Shown: one piece after another, positions 26,437 to 34,453 of the stretch
Layout of the letters: each line of letters begins with the position of its first letter
Position numbering within the stretch: position 1 is the stretch's first letter
Source: CAZCJU01 sp964562175
GTDB lineage: Bacteria > Bacillota > Clostridia > Oscillospirales > CAG-272
Direction: 5' to 3'
Assembly: GCA_964562175.1 (NCBI GenBank)
Contig: CAZLRV010000009.1
Coordinates: forward strand, 27,306-91,305
DNA: 64,000 nucleotides
Made by a program: the position numbers and the translations under genes
Notes under the pieces: generated by a model
Told to the model about the DNA's origin: nothing
What the model saw: only the letters and a program-made list of their open reading frames with translations
The model's database searches: none

Positions 26437-27219
26437 ATGAAGATAGGTGTAATGGTCGAATCGTTTCGAGTTGATTTTCTTGAGGCGGTAAAAAAAGCGT
26501 CTTCACTGGGAATAGTCGGAATACAAAAATATACAACGCATGATTATGATATGTCGGATGAACGTGTGCGTGAGCTGCTCGATATAGCACACAGCCACGG
26601 AATGGAGTTTTCCGCACTCTGCGGTGACTTCGGCACAGGCTTCGGCAATGAGGAAGCAAACAAGGAAACGATCGAAAAATCAAAAAGAGTGCTTGACCTC
26701 TCGCTGAAATTCGGTTGCCGCATAGTTACGACTCACATAGGCAAAATACCGCCCGAGGAATGCCGACTCAAAGAGGTAATGCGGAGTGCGTGCCGTGAGC
26801 TTGCAACGTACGCCGACAGCGTCGGCGCGACCTTTGCCGTTGAAACGGGTACGGAAAAGGCTCAAATACTTGCCGATTTTCTCGACTCGCTCGGCGCAAG
26901 CGGCGTAAGGGTGAACTTTGATCCGGCAAACCTCGTTATGTGCTCCGGCGAGAATGCCGCCGAGGCGGTTAAGATACTCGGTCCGTATATAGTACATACA
27001 CACGCCAAGGACGGCGTAATGGTCGGAAATTTCAAATCGTGGCGTGAGCTTCCGCTCGGTGAGGGAAACGTCGATTTCGACAAATATCTGCCCGCACTTG
27101 CAAGCACCGGCTTTGACGGCTATTTGACAATAGAACGTGAATGCGGAGATACTCCGGCTGAGGATATCGCCCTCGCCGCACGCTTCCTTAAAGAAAAGCT
27201 CACCGCATTTGACCTGTAA
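26437..27219 (+). CDS. Sugar phosphate isomerase/epimerase-like TIM-barrel protein
   Basis: 260 residues from the ATG behind GGGAGG (26426-26432). The fold belongs to the xylose isomerase-like/AP endonuclease 2 superfamily: MKIGVMVESFRVDFLEAVKKASSLG, FGCRIVTTHIG, FAVETGTEKAQ (metal-binding Glu), VNFDPANL (Asp), IVHTHAKDG (His) and LTIERECG (Glu) give a complete set of metal ligands. Family members isomerise or epimerise sugars, inositols or hydroxypyruvate; the substrate cannot be told. It stands alone with its own promoter. Confidence 0.85.
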   Translation: MKIGVMVESFRVDFLEAVKKASSLGIVGIQKYTTHDYDMSDERVRELLDIAHSHGMEFSALCGDFGTGFGNEEANKETIEKSKRVLDLSLKFGCRIVTTHIGKIPPEECRLKEVMRSACRELATYADSVGATFAVETGTEKAQILADFLDSLGASGVRVNFDPANLVMCSGENAAEAVKILGPYIVHTHAKDGVMVGNFKSWRELPLGEGNVDFDKYLPALASTGFDGYLTIERECGDTPAEDIALAARFLKEKLTAFDL

Positions 27220-27285
27220 AAAGGGTGTAAGTCAACGGCGCCGGCAGATTATTCCGGAATTCTATTCTCAATCGGAGGCAATACA

Positions 27286-28485
27286 ATGAAAAAGGTTTTA
27301 CTTGCCGTCGCGGATTTCGGTATCGGCGGTATTTCAAAGTCTGCTATTGAGTTTTTTGACACTGTCGATTATGATAAATACGATATTACTCTATATATAC
27401 GCAGAAAAGACGTTCTCGAACTGCTGGATCGGGTAAACGAACACGTTAATATCGTAACAGCGGACAATCCGTTGAAACGCTATGAATTCGATAACTCTGT
27501 CGGAGACAAATGTTTAAAGCTCGTATGCGGTATTATGAAAAAGTTCAAGATGAATTATCTGCGGAAACGACTGTACAGAGCCGTAAAAGAGCCTAAGCAA
27601 AGAAAGGCAGAGGAAGTCTTTTTCAAACAAAATTCGCTTTCATATGATGTGGCAATAGCCTATTCCACTTCGGATGATATACCCACCTTCATATTGGATA
27701 ATATAGAAAGCAAGCTTAAATATCTGTTTATTCACCAAAGCACACCGTTTTCGCGGCAAAATCAAAAACGACTAAACGACTTCGACGGTATTGTTGCGGT
27801 AAACGATATGCTTTGCCAAAAGCTGAGAGGTGAGTTTCCGAAGATATCAAAATTCTTCGCTCTGACAAATTATGTAGATAAAGACCATATACTCAAACAA
27901 GCCGATATGATCGACTTCAATCCGTCAAAGCCTTTTTCCATTGTCAGCTGCGGACGGCTTGAACCTGTCAAAGGCTACGAGCTTGCCGTAAAAACAGCGA
28001 GCGAGTTGAAAAAGAACAATATTGAGTTTGTTTGGTATTGGGTAGGTGACGGTTCGGGCAGAGGTGCAATCGAAAAATCAGTGCGTGAAGCAGGACTTGA
28101 AGATGAGTTTATCATATTGGGAAACCAATTAAACCCTTATCCGTATATCGGAAAATGCGATATATATGTACAATCCTCCGTTGCCGAGGCTTGTCCGCTG
28201 GCGATTCTTGAAGCCATGGCGTTGGAAAAAGTAGTCGTGACGACAAAAACCATAGGAGGTAAAAATCTCTGCCGCATGAATAATTGCGGAGTGCTTACAG
28301 AGTACGATGCGGAAGAGCTCTCGCAAGCCATCATGGGCTTGCTAAGCGACAAAGCACTTTTTGAAGAACAGAAAAATAAAGTCAAATCAATAAATTGGGA
28401 TGTTCAAAAAGAAGCTTATTGCAAAAAATGGGAGTCTTTGCTTGAGGGTGATCTCGATACGTCAAGCTTGCCCGACAGTCACTGA
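27286..28485 (+). CDS. Glycosyltransferase family 4 (GT-B) protein
   Basis: 399 residues. The N-terminal half starts KKVLLAVADFGIGGISKSAIEFF, typical for GT-B donors' partner domain. The C-terminal donor domain has SIVSCGRLEPVKGYELAVK, FVWYWVGDGSGRGAIEK, and the E-x7-E-like SVAEACPLAILEAMALEKVVV. It probably transfers a sugar from an NDP-sugar to a cell-envelope glycan at the inner face of the membrane. By eye its codons are more AT-rich than its neighbours, and it has no glycan-synthesis neighbours, so recent acquisition is possible. Ribosome binding site CGGAGG. Confidence 0.88.
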   Translation: MKKVLLAVADFGIGGISKSAIEFFDTVDYDKYDITLYIRRKDVLELLDRVNEHVNIVTADNPLKRYEFDNSVGDKCLKLVCGIMKKFKMNYLRKRLYRAVKEPKQRKAEEVFFKQNSLSYDVAIAYSTSDDIPTFILDNIESKLKYLFIHQSTPFSRQNQKRLNDFDGIVAVNDMLCQKLRGEFPKISKFFALTNYVDKDHILKQADMIDFNPSKPFSIVSCGRLEPVKGYELAVKTASELKKNNIEFVWYWVGDGSGRGAIEKSVREAGLEDEFIILGNQLNPYPYIGKCDIYVQSSVAEACPLAILEAMALEKVVVTTKTIGGKNLCRMNNCGVLTEYDAEELSQAIMGLLSDKALFEEQKNKVKSINWDVQKEAYCKKWESLLEGDLDTSSLPDSH

Positions 28486-28502
28486 TAAACGGTCGCCGTT
28501 TT

Positions 28503-28580
28503 CGGGGCATTGTATAATTCCCTCAAGCCGCGAACGGTACGTGAGGGCGAAACACCCCGCGGCTTTAGATTTTTTATTTT
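28503..28580 (+). terminator. Terminator-like hairpin with a competing fold, upstream of the CDF gene
   Basis: AAGCCGCG (28525-28532) pairs with CGCGGCTT (28558-28565), followed by TAGATTTTTTATTTT. A mutually exclusive nested fold is possible: CGGGG (28503-28507) with CCCCG (28555-28559), enclosing CCCTCA (28520-28525) with TGAGGG (28542-28547). It could be a simple terminator for the glycosyltransferase or an attenuator for the metal exporter behind it. Confidence 0.55.
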
Positions 28581-28595
28581 CGGGAGAATATCCGA

Positions 28596-29765
28596 TTGAT
28601 AGGATACATTGTTAAAAAAACGATAAAAGACCATGATAAAACGGAGGCTGCCTCCGTACGAGAGCGGTACTGTGTGCTATCCGGCACACTCGGCATAATC
28701 TGCAACCTTTTGCTTTTTGCCGTAAAGCTTACCATAGGTCTTTTATCCGGTTCAATAGCCATTATTTCGGATTCGTTCAACAACCTATCCGACGGCGGCT
28801 CGTCCGTCATAACGGTGATATGCTCCAAGCTTGCAAACAAGCATCCGGACGCAAGCCATCCGTTCGGTCACGGCAGAATGGAGTATATATCATCGCTTTT
28901 CATATCTATAATAGTTATCCTCGTCGGCTTTCAGCTCGGAAAAAGCTCCGTTGAAAGCATCATAAGTCCGAGCGAGGTCAAGCTTGATATATTGCTCCTG
29001 CTCATTCTCGTTTTTTCTCTGCTCGTCAAGCTTTGGCTCTTTTACGTAAACCGCTATTTGGGCAAGGCGATAAGCTCATCTCTTCTGCTCGGTGTCGCCT
29101 CCGACAGCATAAACGATGTTTTTGCGACCTGCGCCGTTATAATATCGTCGATATTCGACTCGTATGTGCCTTTTTCACTCGACGGCGTAACGGGTACGCT
29201 CGTTTCGATATATATTCTTTATACGGGCATATCCATGGCAAAAAACACGATAGGTCAGCTGTTGGGTACGCCGCCCGACCCTCAGACAGTTGAGCGTATT
29301 TCGGAATATGTTACAGCCTGCGATGAGATAGTCGGCATACACGACCTTATCGTACACGACTACGGCCCCGGACGCAGAATGGCAAGCGTACACGCCGAGG
29401 TATCGGACAAGTGCGATATCGTCAAGATACACGAGATAATCGACGAAACGGAGCAACGCATCCTCAACGAGCTTGGCATCTTGATAGTAATACATACCGA
29501 CCCCATAGCCACCGATGACGAATACACCTGCAGCCTACGCACGATAGTCGCCTCGGAGGTATATAATATCGACAGCGAATTTTCGGTACATGACCTTCGT
29601 GTCGTTCCGGGCGAGAACAGAATAAATGTTATCTTCGACCTTGTCGTGCCTCAGAGCTTCAACGATTCTCTTACCGAACAGCTGAAGGACGAGGTGAGCA
29701 AGGCACTTAAGAAGCACGACTCAAGGCTGTGCGCCGTAATAAACGTAGAGCATAAATATTGTTGA
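28596..29765 (+). CDS. Cation diffusion facilitator (CDF) family metal exporter
   Basis: 389 residues. Six membrane segments occupy about residues 35-210. Metal-site motifs are in ISDSFNNLSDGGSSV (D-x3-D-type site with N) and HPFGHGRMEYISSL (HP-x-GH-x-R). The cytoplasmic C-terminal domain is long (about 170 residues) and appears to hold two copies of a ferredoxin-like fold (GIHDLIVHDYGPGRRMASVH and FSVHDLRVVPGENRINV). CDF proteins export Zn, Mn, Fe or Co in exchange for protons; the metal is not evident. The start is TTG (28596) with GGGAGA eight bases ahead; the next in-frame ATG is much further in. Confidence 0.92.
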   Translation: MIGYIVKKTIKDHDKTEAASVRERYCVLSGTLGIICNLLLFAVKLTIGLLSGSIAIISDSFNNLSDGGSSVITVICSKLANKHPDASHPFGHGRMEYISSLFISIIVILVGFQLGKSSVESIISPSEVKLDILLLLILVFSLLVKLWLFYVNRYLGKAISSSLLLGVASDSINDVFATCAVIISSIFDSYVPFSLDGVTGTLVSIYILYTGISMAKNTIGQLLGTPPDPQTVERISEYVTACDEIVGIHDLIVHDYGPGRRMASVHAEVSDKCDIVKIHEIIDETEQRILNELGILIVIHTDPIATDDEYTCSLRTIVASEVYNIDSEFSVHDLRVVPGENRINVIFDLVVPQSFNDSLTEQLKDEVSKALKKHDSRLCAVINVEHKYC

Positions 29766-29777
29766 AAGGACAGGGAT

Positions 29778-31193
29778 ATGTCATATAACGTAAGACGCTT
29801 ATCGTGCGAGGACATAGACCGACAGCTCGATATAGCCGCAAGGATAAAAGAGCTTAACGCCAAAGGCGGCAAGATAAAAAAATATTGCGTCAAGACCTTC
29901 GGCTGTCAGCAAAACGAAGCGGACAGCGAAATTCTTTCGTCGCTTTGCGAGAAAATGGGATATTTCGAGTGTGATGACGAATCGGATGCGAGCCTGATAC
30001 TCATAAACACCTGCGCCGTGCGAGAGCATGCGGAGCTGAGAGCCTTATCACAGGCGGGTCAGTACAAAAAGCTTAAGGAAAAAGACCCCGAGCTTCTCAT
30101 AGGTATGTGCGGCTGTATGGTATCACAGCCCCACCGTCGGGAGGATATCAAATTCAAATACCCCTATGTCGATTTCACTGTCGGCACGAGCATGATATAT
30201 ATGCTCCCCGAGATAATATATAACAGACTAAACGGCGGCAAGCGTTGCTTTTACGCCAACGACTGCGACGGTGTCGTTGCGGAGGGTCTGCCGACAAAAC
30301 ACAAGAGAAGCGACAAGGCATGGGTCAGCATAATGTACGGCTGTAATAATTTTTGCTCCTATTGCGTCGTGCCTTACGTAAGAGGACGCGAGCGAAGCCG
30401 TGAAAAGGACAAAATATTACAAGAGGTAGCACAGCTTGCCGCATCGGGCGTGCGTGATATAACACTGCTCGGTCAAAACGTAAACTCATACGGACGTGAC
30501 CTTTACGGCTCGGATTACGATTTTGCCTGCCTGCTTGCCGATTGCGATAAGATCCCGGGCGATTTCATATTGAGATTTATGACCTCGCACCCCAAGGACG
30601 CAAGCCGTCAGCTGATAGACACGATGGCAAGCTGTAAAAAAGTAGCACATAATTTTCACCTGCCGCTGCAAGCCGGCTCGGACAGAATACTGAAAATGAT
30701 GAACCGCTCCTACAATTGTGAGCAATATCTCGCCACGCTTGCATATATGAGGGAAAAAATACCCGATATAACCGTAAGCAGTGATATAATAGTCGGCTTC
30801 CCCTCCGAGAGCGAGGAGGACTTCACCGCAACGCTCGATATGCTGAAAAAAGCCGAATTCGATATGATATTTTCGTTCATCTATTCTCCGAGAAAGGACA
30901 CGCCCGCCGCATCATATCCCGAACAGATCGACGAGGAAACGAAAAGTCGGCGTTTTTCACGCCTGCTTGAGGTGCAAAACGAAATATCGCTCAAAAAGAA
31001 CCTTGACTTGCTCGGGGCAGAGCTTGACGTTCTGTGTGAGGGCTTAAGCAAAAACAACGATAAAATGTACACGGGCAGAACCGGCGGCGGCAAAATAGTG
31101 CATTTTGAGGCGGATGAGTCCGATATCGGAAAAACACTTAAAATAAAGATAGAAAAAGCCGAAACCTTCGCACTTTTCGGCAAAAAAATATAA
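29778..31193 (+). CDS. miaB: tRNA-2-methylthio-N6-dimethylallyladenosine synthase MiaB
   Basis: 471 residues. MiaB adds the methylthio group to i6A37 of tRNAs. The N-terminal UPF0004 domain carries its cluster cysteines in VKTFGCQQNEADSEI, INTCAVREHAE and GMCGCMV. The radical-SAM motif is YGCNNFCSYCVVPYVRGRE (C-x3-C-x2-C), and a C-terminal TRAM domain closes the protein. AAAGGACAGGG precedes the ATG. It follows the CDF gene by 12 bases and is followed by ylbF, a common Clostridia order (miaB-ylbF), although mutS, the usual next gene, is absent. Confidence 0.97.
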   Translation: MSYNVRRLSCEDIDRQLDIAARIKELNAKGGKIKKYCVKTFGCQQNEADSEILSSLCEKMGYFECDDESDASLILINTCAVREHAELRALSQAGQYKKLKEKDPELLIGMCGCMVSQPHRREDIKFKYPYVDFTVGTSMIYMLPEIIYNRLNGGKRCFYANDCDGVVAEGLPTKHKRSDKAWVSIMYGCNNFCSYCVVPYVRGRERSREKDKILQEVAQLAASGVRDITLLGQNVNSYGRDLYGSDYDFACLLADCDKIPGDFILRFMTSHPKDASRQLIDTMASCKKVAHNFHLPLQAGSDRILKMMNRSYNCEQYLATLAYMREKIPDITVSSDIIVGFPSESEEDFTATLDMLKKAEFDMIFSFIYSPRKDTPAASYPEQIDEETKSRRFSRLLEVQNEISLKKNLDLLGAELDVLCEGLSKNNDKMYTGRTGGGKIVHFEADESDIGKTLKIKIEKAETFALFGKKI

Positions 31194-31222
31194 AAATTAA
31201 AGAATTAAAGAGGTAAAAAACA

Positions 31223-31609
31223 ATGGATAAAATAAAAGAACTTGCAATAGCACTCGGTCAGGCAATAAAAGAGGACGAAAGAGTCAAGAAAATGGACGAG
31301 CTTAACGCAAAATACTCCGCAAACGAAAAGCTGTGCGCCGCTGTCGACGAATACAATGCGCTTACCCAAACGCTCACCGAGCTTTATCAAAACACAGAGC
31401 GTGACGAGGTGGCAATGGACAAAGTGCACTCAAGGCTTCTCGTACTTTACAAAACGATATACGACAACCCCTTAATGATCGAGTATCACGCCGCACAAAA
31501 AGCGGTGGACGATCTTATGCATTCGGTAAACGATGAAATAACATATCAAGTTACCGGTCAACTCCCTTGCTCCTGTGATTGCGGAAGCTGCAATCATCAT
31601 TGCCATTAA
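31223..31609 (+). CDS. ylbF: YlbF/YmcA family protein with Cys/His-rich C-terminal tail
   Basis: 128 residues. Residues 1-112 are the all-alpha YlbF/YmcA (Com_YlbF) domain. In Bacillus, YlbF-YmcA-YaaT form a complex that steers RNase Y and supports competence, biofilm and sporulation. The last 14 residues read PCSCDCGSCNHHCH: five Cys and three His packed together, a likely metal or iron-sulphur ligand set. Bacillus Y-complex proteins carry 4Fe-4S clusters, so this fits. AAGAGGT lies in front of the ATG. Its gene order behind miaB supports the call. Confidence 0.88.
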   Translation: MDKIKELAIALGQAIKEDERVKKMDELNAKYSANEKLCAAVDEYNALTQTLTELYQNTERDEVAMDKVHSRLLVLYKTIYDNPLMIEYHAAQKAVDDLMHSVNDEITYQVTGQLPCSCDCGSCNHHCH

Positions 31610-31721
31610 ACGCCTGTCATGTACCCGATCGGCGGTGTGAATAATATGAAACAGGTTAATACCGATAAAAATAAATATTATTTACAAAAAGTTTCAAAAA
31701 TACTGTATAAATTTTACCCCT

Positions 31722-31753
31722 GTAAAAGTCATTATATATTGAGGGACTTTTAC
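31722..31753 (+). promoter_or_regulatory. Perfect inverted repeat around the sigma-factor ribosome binding site
   Basis: GTAAAAGTC (31722-31730) and GACTTTTAC (31745-31753) are perfect 9-base arms around a 14-base loop that ends in GAGG. The next gene's ATG is two bases beyond. As DNA it could be an operator; as RNA it would place the ribosome binding site in a hairpin loop beside the start. Confidence 0.5.
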
Positions 31754-31755
31754 TG

Positions 31756-32289
31756 ATGGATAATAACAAGGTAGAAGACCTTGACTATGCTCTGTCCCAC
31801 TGCGGCGACGATATGGCTATGCTCGATGTGGTATATCGGCTGACCTATCTGAAGGTCACCTCGGTATGCTACGCCGTATGTAAGGACAAGCAGCTGGCAC
31901 TCGATTATGCCCACGATACATATCTCAGGCTCATTTCAGTCGCCCGTCGCTATAGACGAGGCACCAACCCGCTTGCATTTATCATGCGAGTCGCCGTAAA
32001 CGTAACACGCGAACGCAAGCGACGAGATGATAACCTACGTGGGGCAATTGAGCTTGAGGACGTAACGGAAACAACAACGGAAGAGCTTGGAAGCACTCTT
32101 TATACCGATTGGCTTCTGTCACGTCTTGACGAAAGCAAACGGCTTATAACCATGCTTTACGTATATTCGGGGCTGACCTTCGAGGAAATAGCCAAGGTCA
32201 CGGGAAAAAACGTCAACACTGTCAGAGCAGAGTATCGCAGTGCATTGAACATTTTGAAAAAAGAGGTCAATACAGATGAAAAACGATGA
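31756..32289 (+). CDS. ECF-like sigma-70 family RNA polymerase sigma factor
   Basis: 177 residues with sigma regions 2 and 4 only. Region 2 includes KDKQLALDYAHDTYLRLISVARRY and NPLAFIMRVAVNVTRERKRR. Region 4 carries LYVYSGLTFEEIAKVTGKNVNTVRAEYRSALNILK with the DNA-recognition helix. The downstream gene overlaps by 14 bases and encodes a one-pass membrane protein, the usual sigma/anti-sigma arrangement. Divergence from common ECF groups is noticeable in region 2 (few of the usual D-x-x-Q-E-x-F residues). The target genes are unknown. Confidence 0.82.
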   Translation: MDNNKVEDLDYALSHCGDDMAMLDVVYRLTYLKVTSVCYAVCKDKQLALDYAHDTYLRLISVARRYRRGTNPLAFIMRVAVNVTRERKRRDDNLRGAIELEDVTETTTEELGSTLYTDWLLSRLDESKRLITMLYVYSGLTFEEIAKVTGKNVNTVRAEYRSALNILKKEVNTDEKR

Positions 32290-33481
32290 TTTCAAGATAA
32301 GCAGAGAACGCATTGATGAGGATATGCGTAAGCTGTTTGCGGACGAATGTATAACCGATTCTTTTATCGGCAACTCAGAGCTTGTAAAAAAACAATATCG
32401 CACAAAAAATAAAAATCAAGCAGCTAAGAGAAGATTCGTCATCGGTCTTGCGGCGTCGGTCGCCGCAGCAATAACGGGTACACTGATAATCCCGTCTGTT
32501 TTTCCGCCGGATAACACTTTATCCTCCGATTCGCCGACTTGCTTTGCGGGAATCGAAACGGAATTACAAAACACATATCAAGTCTCACCGAAGCTTGACG
32601 GCATAACACTCAACGGGCTGACATACGTGCTGTACGACATAAACGAAGAGCTTCCGCGCCCCGAGGATGGTCAAATACACGCCGTCGCATACTTTAAGGA
32701 CAAGGTCCGCGTATGCATAGCCGACCGTCGGCAAGCTCCCGAGGTCTATGACAAGCTTAAAAGAATACTGTCCCTCGGCACCTCCGGTTCACTCAGCCGG
32801 GCAGAGGTGCAAGACCCTCAGATCACCGGCAGCATAGCCTCAAGCACGGATGCGCTCAATATCTCTTTGGTAAATACGGCGCAGATAAACGGCAAAAACG
32901 AATTTGTTTCATGGTCTTGCAAGGTAAGTGCCTTTATTTCAAACGCCTTGACAAGCGAGTCGGACGGCGATACCATGTGGTACAGCACCGAGGAGCTTTT
33001 CGACGACGAAACACTTTCAATGGTCAACGGTTGCAAGCAAAACGATATGCTTGAATCGGAAAAGGACGATATACCGCATTATATATCTCGTCTTTATTCG
33101 CTCAAGCTCGAATCGGATCAGGTGCTTGTATCCAACGAATACGGTGATTGTATAATATATGAGGATAAATATGCAAAGGCAGTGCAATATTTCGCCTCAC
33201 TTCTCAAAAACGGTAACTTCTCAAAGGGTACGGCAATGCAATATCATACCGCCGATCTGATGCTTATTCTGCCCGACGGCACGAGCATCGCTCTGTGGTG
33301 TACACCGATGAAGCATTCCTCACTGCGAGGTATCGCCTCTTTCTGCATAACCTCCGATAAATTCGATATGTCGCAAAAGAATATATATTCATGTCGCCCT
33401 CTGGAGGACGTGCCGCTCGATGAAGCTATGGTTGAAATAATGGGTGAAATATACGATGCCTTTGAGCTGGGTATAGGATAA
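32276..33481 (+). CDS. Membrane-anchored protein, probable anti-sigma factor
   Basis: 401 residues. Residues 1-50 are charged and cytoplasmic, residues 52-74 form one membrane helix (FVIGLAASVAAAITGTLIIP), and the remaining 325 residues should be extracytoplasmic. The gene overlaps the sigma-factor gene by 14 bases with AGAGGT inside it. By position and topology it is likely to hold the sigma factor inactive and sense an outside signal with its large domain, but no zinc-finger (H-x3-C-x2-C) or RsgI-type motif is visible. The external domain was not recognised. Confidence 0.65.
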   Translation: MKNDDFKISRERIDEDMRKLFADECITDSFIGNSELVKKQYRTKNKNQAAKRRFVIGLAASVAAAITGTLIIPSVFPPDNTLSSDSPTCFAGIETELQNTYQVSPKLDGITLNGLTYVLYDINEELPRPEDGQIHAVAYFKDKVRVCIADRRQAPEVYDKLKRILSLGTSGSLSRAEVQDPQITGSIASSTDALNISLVNTAQINGKNEFVSWSCKVSAFISNALTSESDGDTMWYSTEELFDDETLSMVNGCKQNDMLESEKDDIPHYISRLYSLKLESDQVLVSNEYGDCIIYEDKYAKAVQYFASLLKNGNFSKGTAMQYHTADLMLILPDGTSIALWCTPMKHSSLRGIASFCITSDKFDMSQKNIYSCRPLEDVPLDEAMVEIMGEIYDAFELGIG

Positions 33482-33488
33482 TAAGAAA

Positions 33489-34385
33489 ATGAAAATATAT
33501 ATGTCCGTCGATTGCGGCGGAAGCAAGACCGATTGCGTGCTGTTCGACTCGTTCGGTCAGGTAATATCCGAAAAAAGAGTGTACGGCGGTACAAATCTCC
33601 GTACACTCGGTGAGCAAAAAGTAAAGGAAAACATTGAAAAATGCTTGCTTGAAATAAAAAGCTCACTCGGCGAAAACGAAATAGAATGCGTCTACGGCTA
33701 TTTTATGCACAACGAAGCTACATTTGCCGAATATTGCGGCAAAATACTCGGTTGCGATAAAACAGTTCCGATAGAGGAGGGTACACTTGCACTCTATTGT
33801 GCCGGTATCTATCCCTCCGGTATAGTTCTTCTCTCCGGCACGGGTGCGGATGCGTTTCTTATACAAAACGGTAAGACCGTCGAAATAATAGGCGGCTATG
33901 GCGCATACCTCGGCGACGACGGCTCCGGCTATCATATGGGCAGAGAGGGTATTAACGCCGCTTGCGCTTATTATGAGCGGCGAGGCGATAAGACGATTCT
34001 GCTCGATATGCTGAGGGAAAAATATAAAGCGGATACATTGAGAAAAAGCGTTTATAAAATAATCGGTTCACCCGAACCGATAAAAGAAATAGCCGCATTT
34101 TCTCATGTTGTCGAGCAAGCAGTCGATGCAGGCGACGATGTAGCTAAGAAAATATACTATATGGTGGCATCGTCACTCTCCGACTACGTTATATCCGCTT
34201 GCTTGAGGTATTCATTGCCCGATGATTTTCCGCTTACCATAACAGGCGGTATATTGCGATCCGATGCGGAAAGAAAAAAGCCATTGCTCATACCCATGAT
34301 AGAAATAATGACAAATAAAAAAATAATCCGCCCGACAAGAAAACCGTCCCACGGCGGCATAGAATACCATTTGCGTAATAATTAA
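33489..34385 (+). CDS. BadF/BadG/BcrA/BcrD-type ATPase, probable N-acetylglucosamine kinase
   Basis: 298 residues of the actin-like ATPase superfamily. Phosphate 1 motif: SVDCGGSKTDCVLFD (residues 5-19). Phosphate 2: IVLLSGTGADAFL. Then GGYGAYLGDDGSGYHMGREGINA, characteristic of the N-acetylglucosamine/glucosamine kinase branch, and an adenosine motif TITGGILRS near the end. The product is probably GlcNAc-6-phosphate from recycled wall sugar. The start is eight bases after the anti-sigma gene, so it may belong to the same transcript and regulon. A strong terminator follows. Confidence 0.85.
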   Translation: MKIYMSVDCGGSKTDCVLFDSFGQVISEKRVYGGTNLRTLGEQKVKENIEKCLLEIKSSLGENEIECVYGYFMHNEATFAEYCGKILGCDKTVPIEEGTLALYCAGIYPSGIVLLSGTGADAFLIQNGKTVEIIGGYGAYLGDDGSGYHMGREGINAACAYYERRGDKTILLDMLREKYKADTLRKSVYKIIGSPEPIKEIAAFSHVVEQAVDAGDDVAKKIYYMVASSLSDYVISACLRYSLPDDFPLTITGGILRSDAERKKPLLIPMIEIMTNKKIIRPTRKPSHGGIEYHLRNN

Positions 34386-34387
34386 AA

Positions 34388-34424
34388 GCGATCCTTCCCA
34401 CACAATGGGAAGGATCTTTCGTTT
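34388..34424 (+). terminator. Terminator between convergent kinase and nfo genes
   Basis: GATCCTTCCCA (34390-34400), loop CACAA, TGGGAAGGATC (34406-34416), then TTTCGTTTAT. The A-rich left flank lets it serve nfo on the minus strand too. Confidence 0.88.
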
Positions 34425-34453
34425 ATTTAACTTCAATATGATCTTACCGCCCG

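Noticed and set aside
27286..28485. Genomic island boundary at the GT4 gene
   Set aside because: The gene looks more AT-rich by eye, but no integrase, repeats, tRNA or other transferred genes flank it; recorded only in its entry.
28486..28595. NiCo (czcD) or yybP-ykoY riboswitch before the CDF gene
   Set aside because: The conserved core sequences of these classes were not seen; only the alternative stems are reported.
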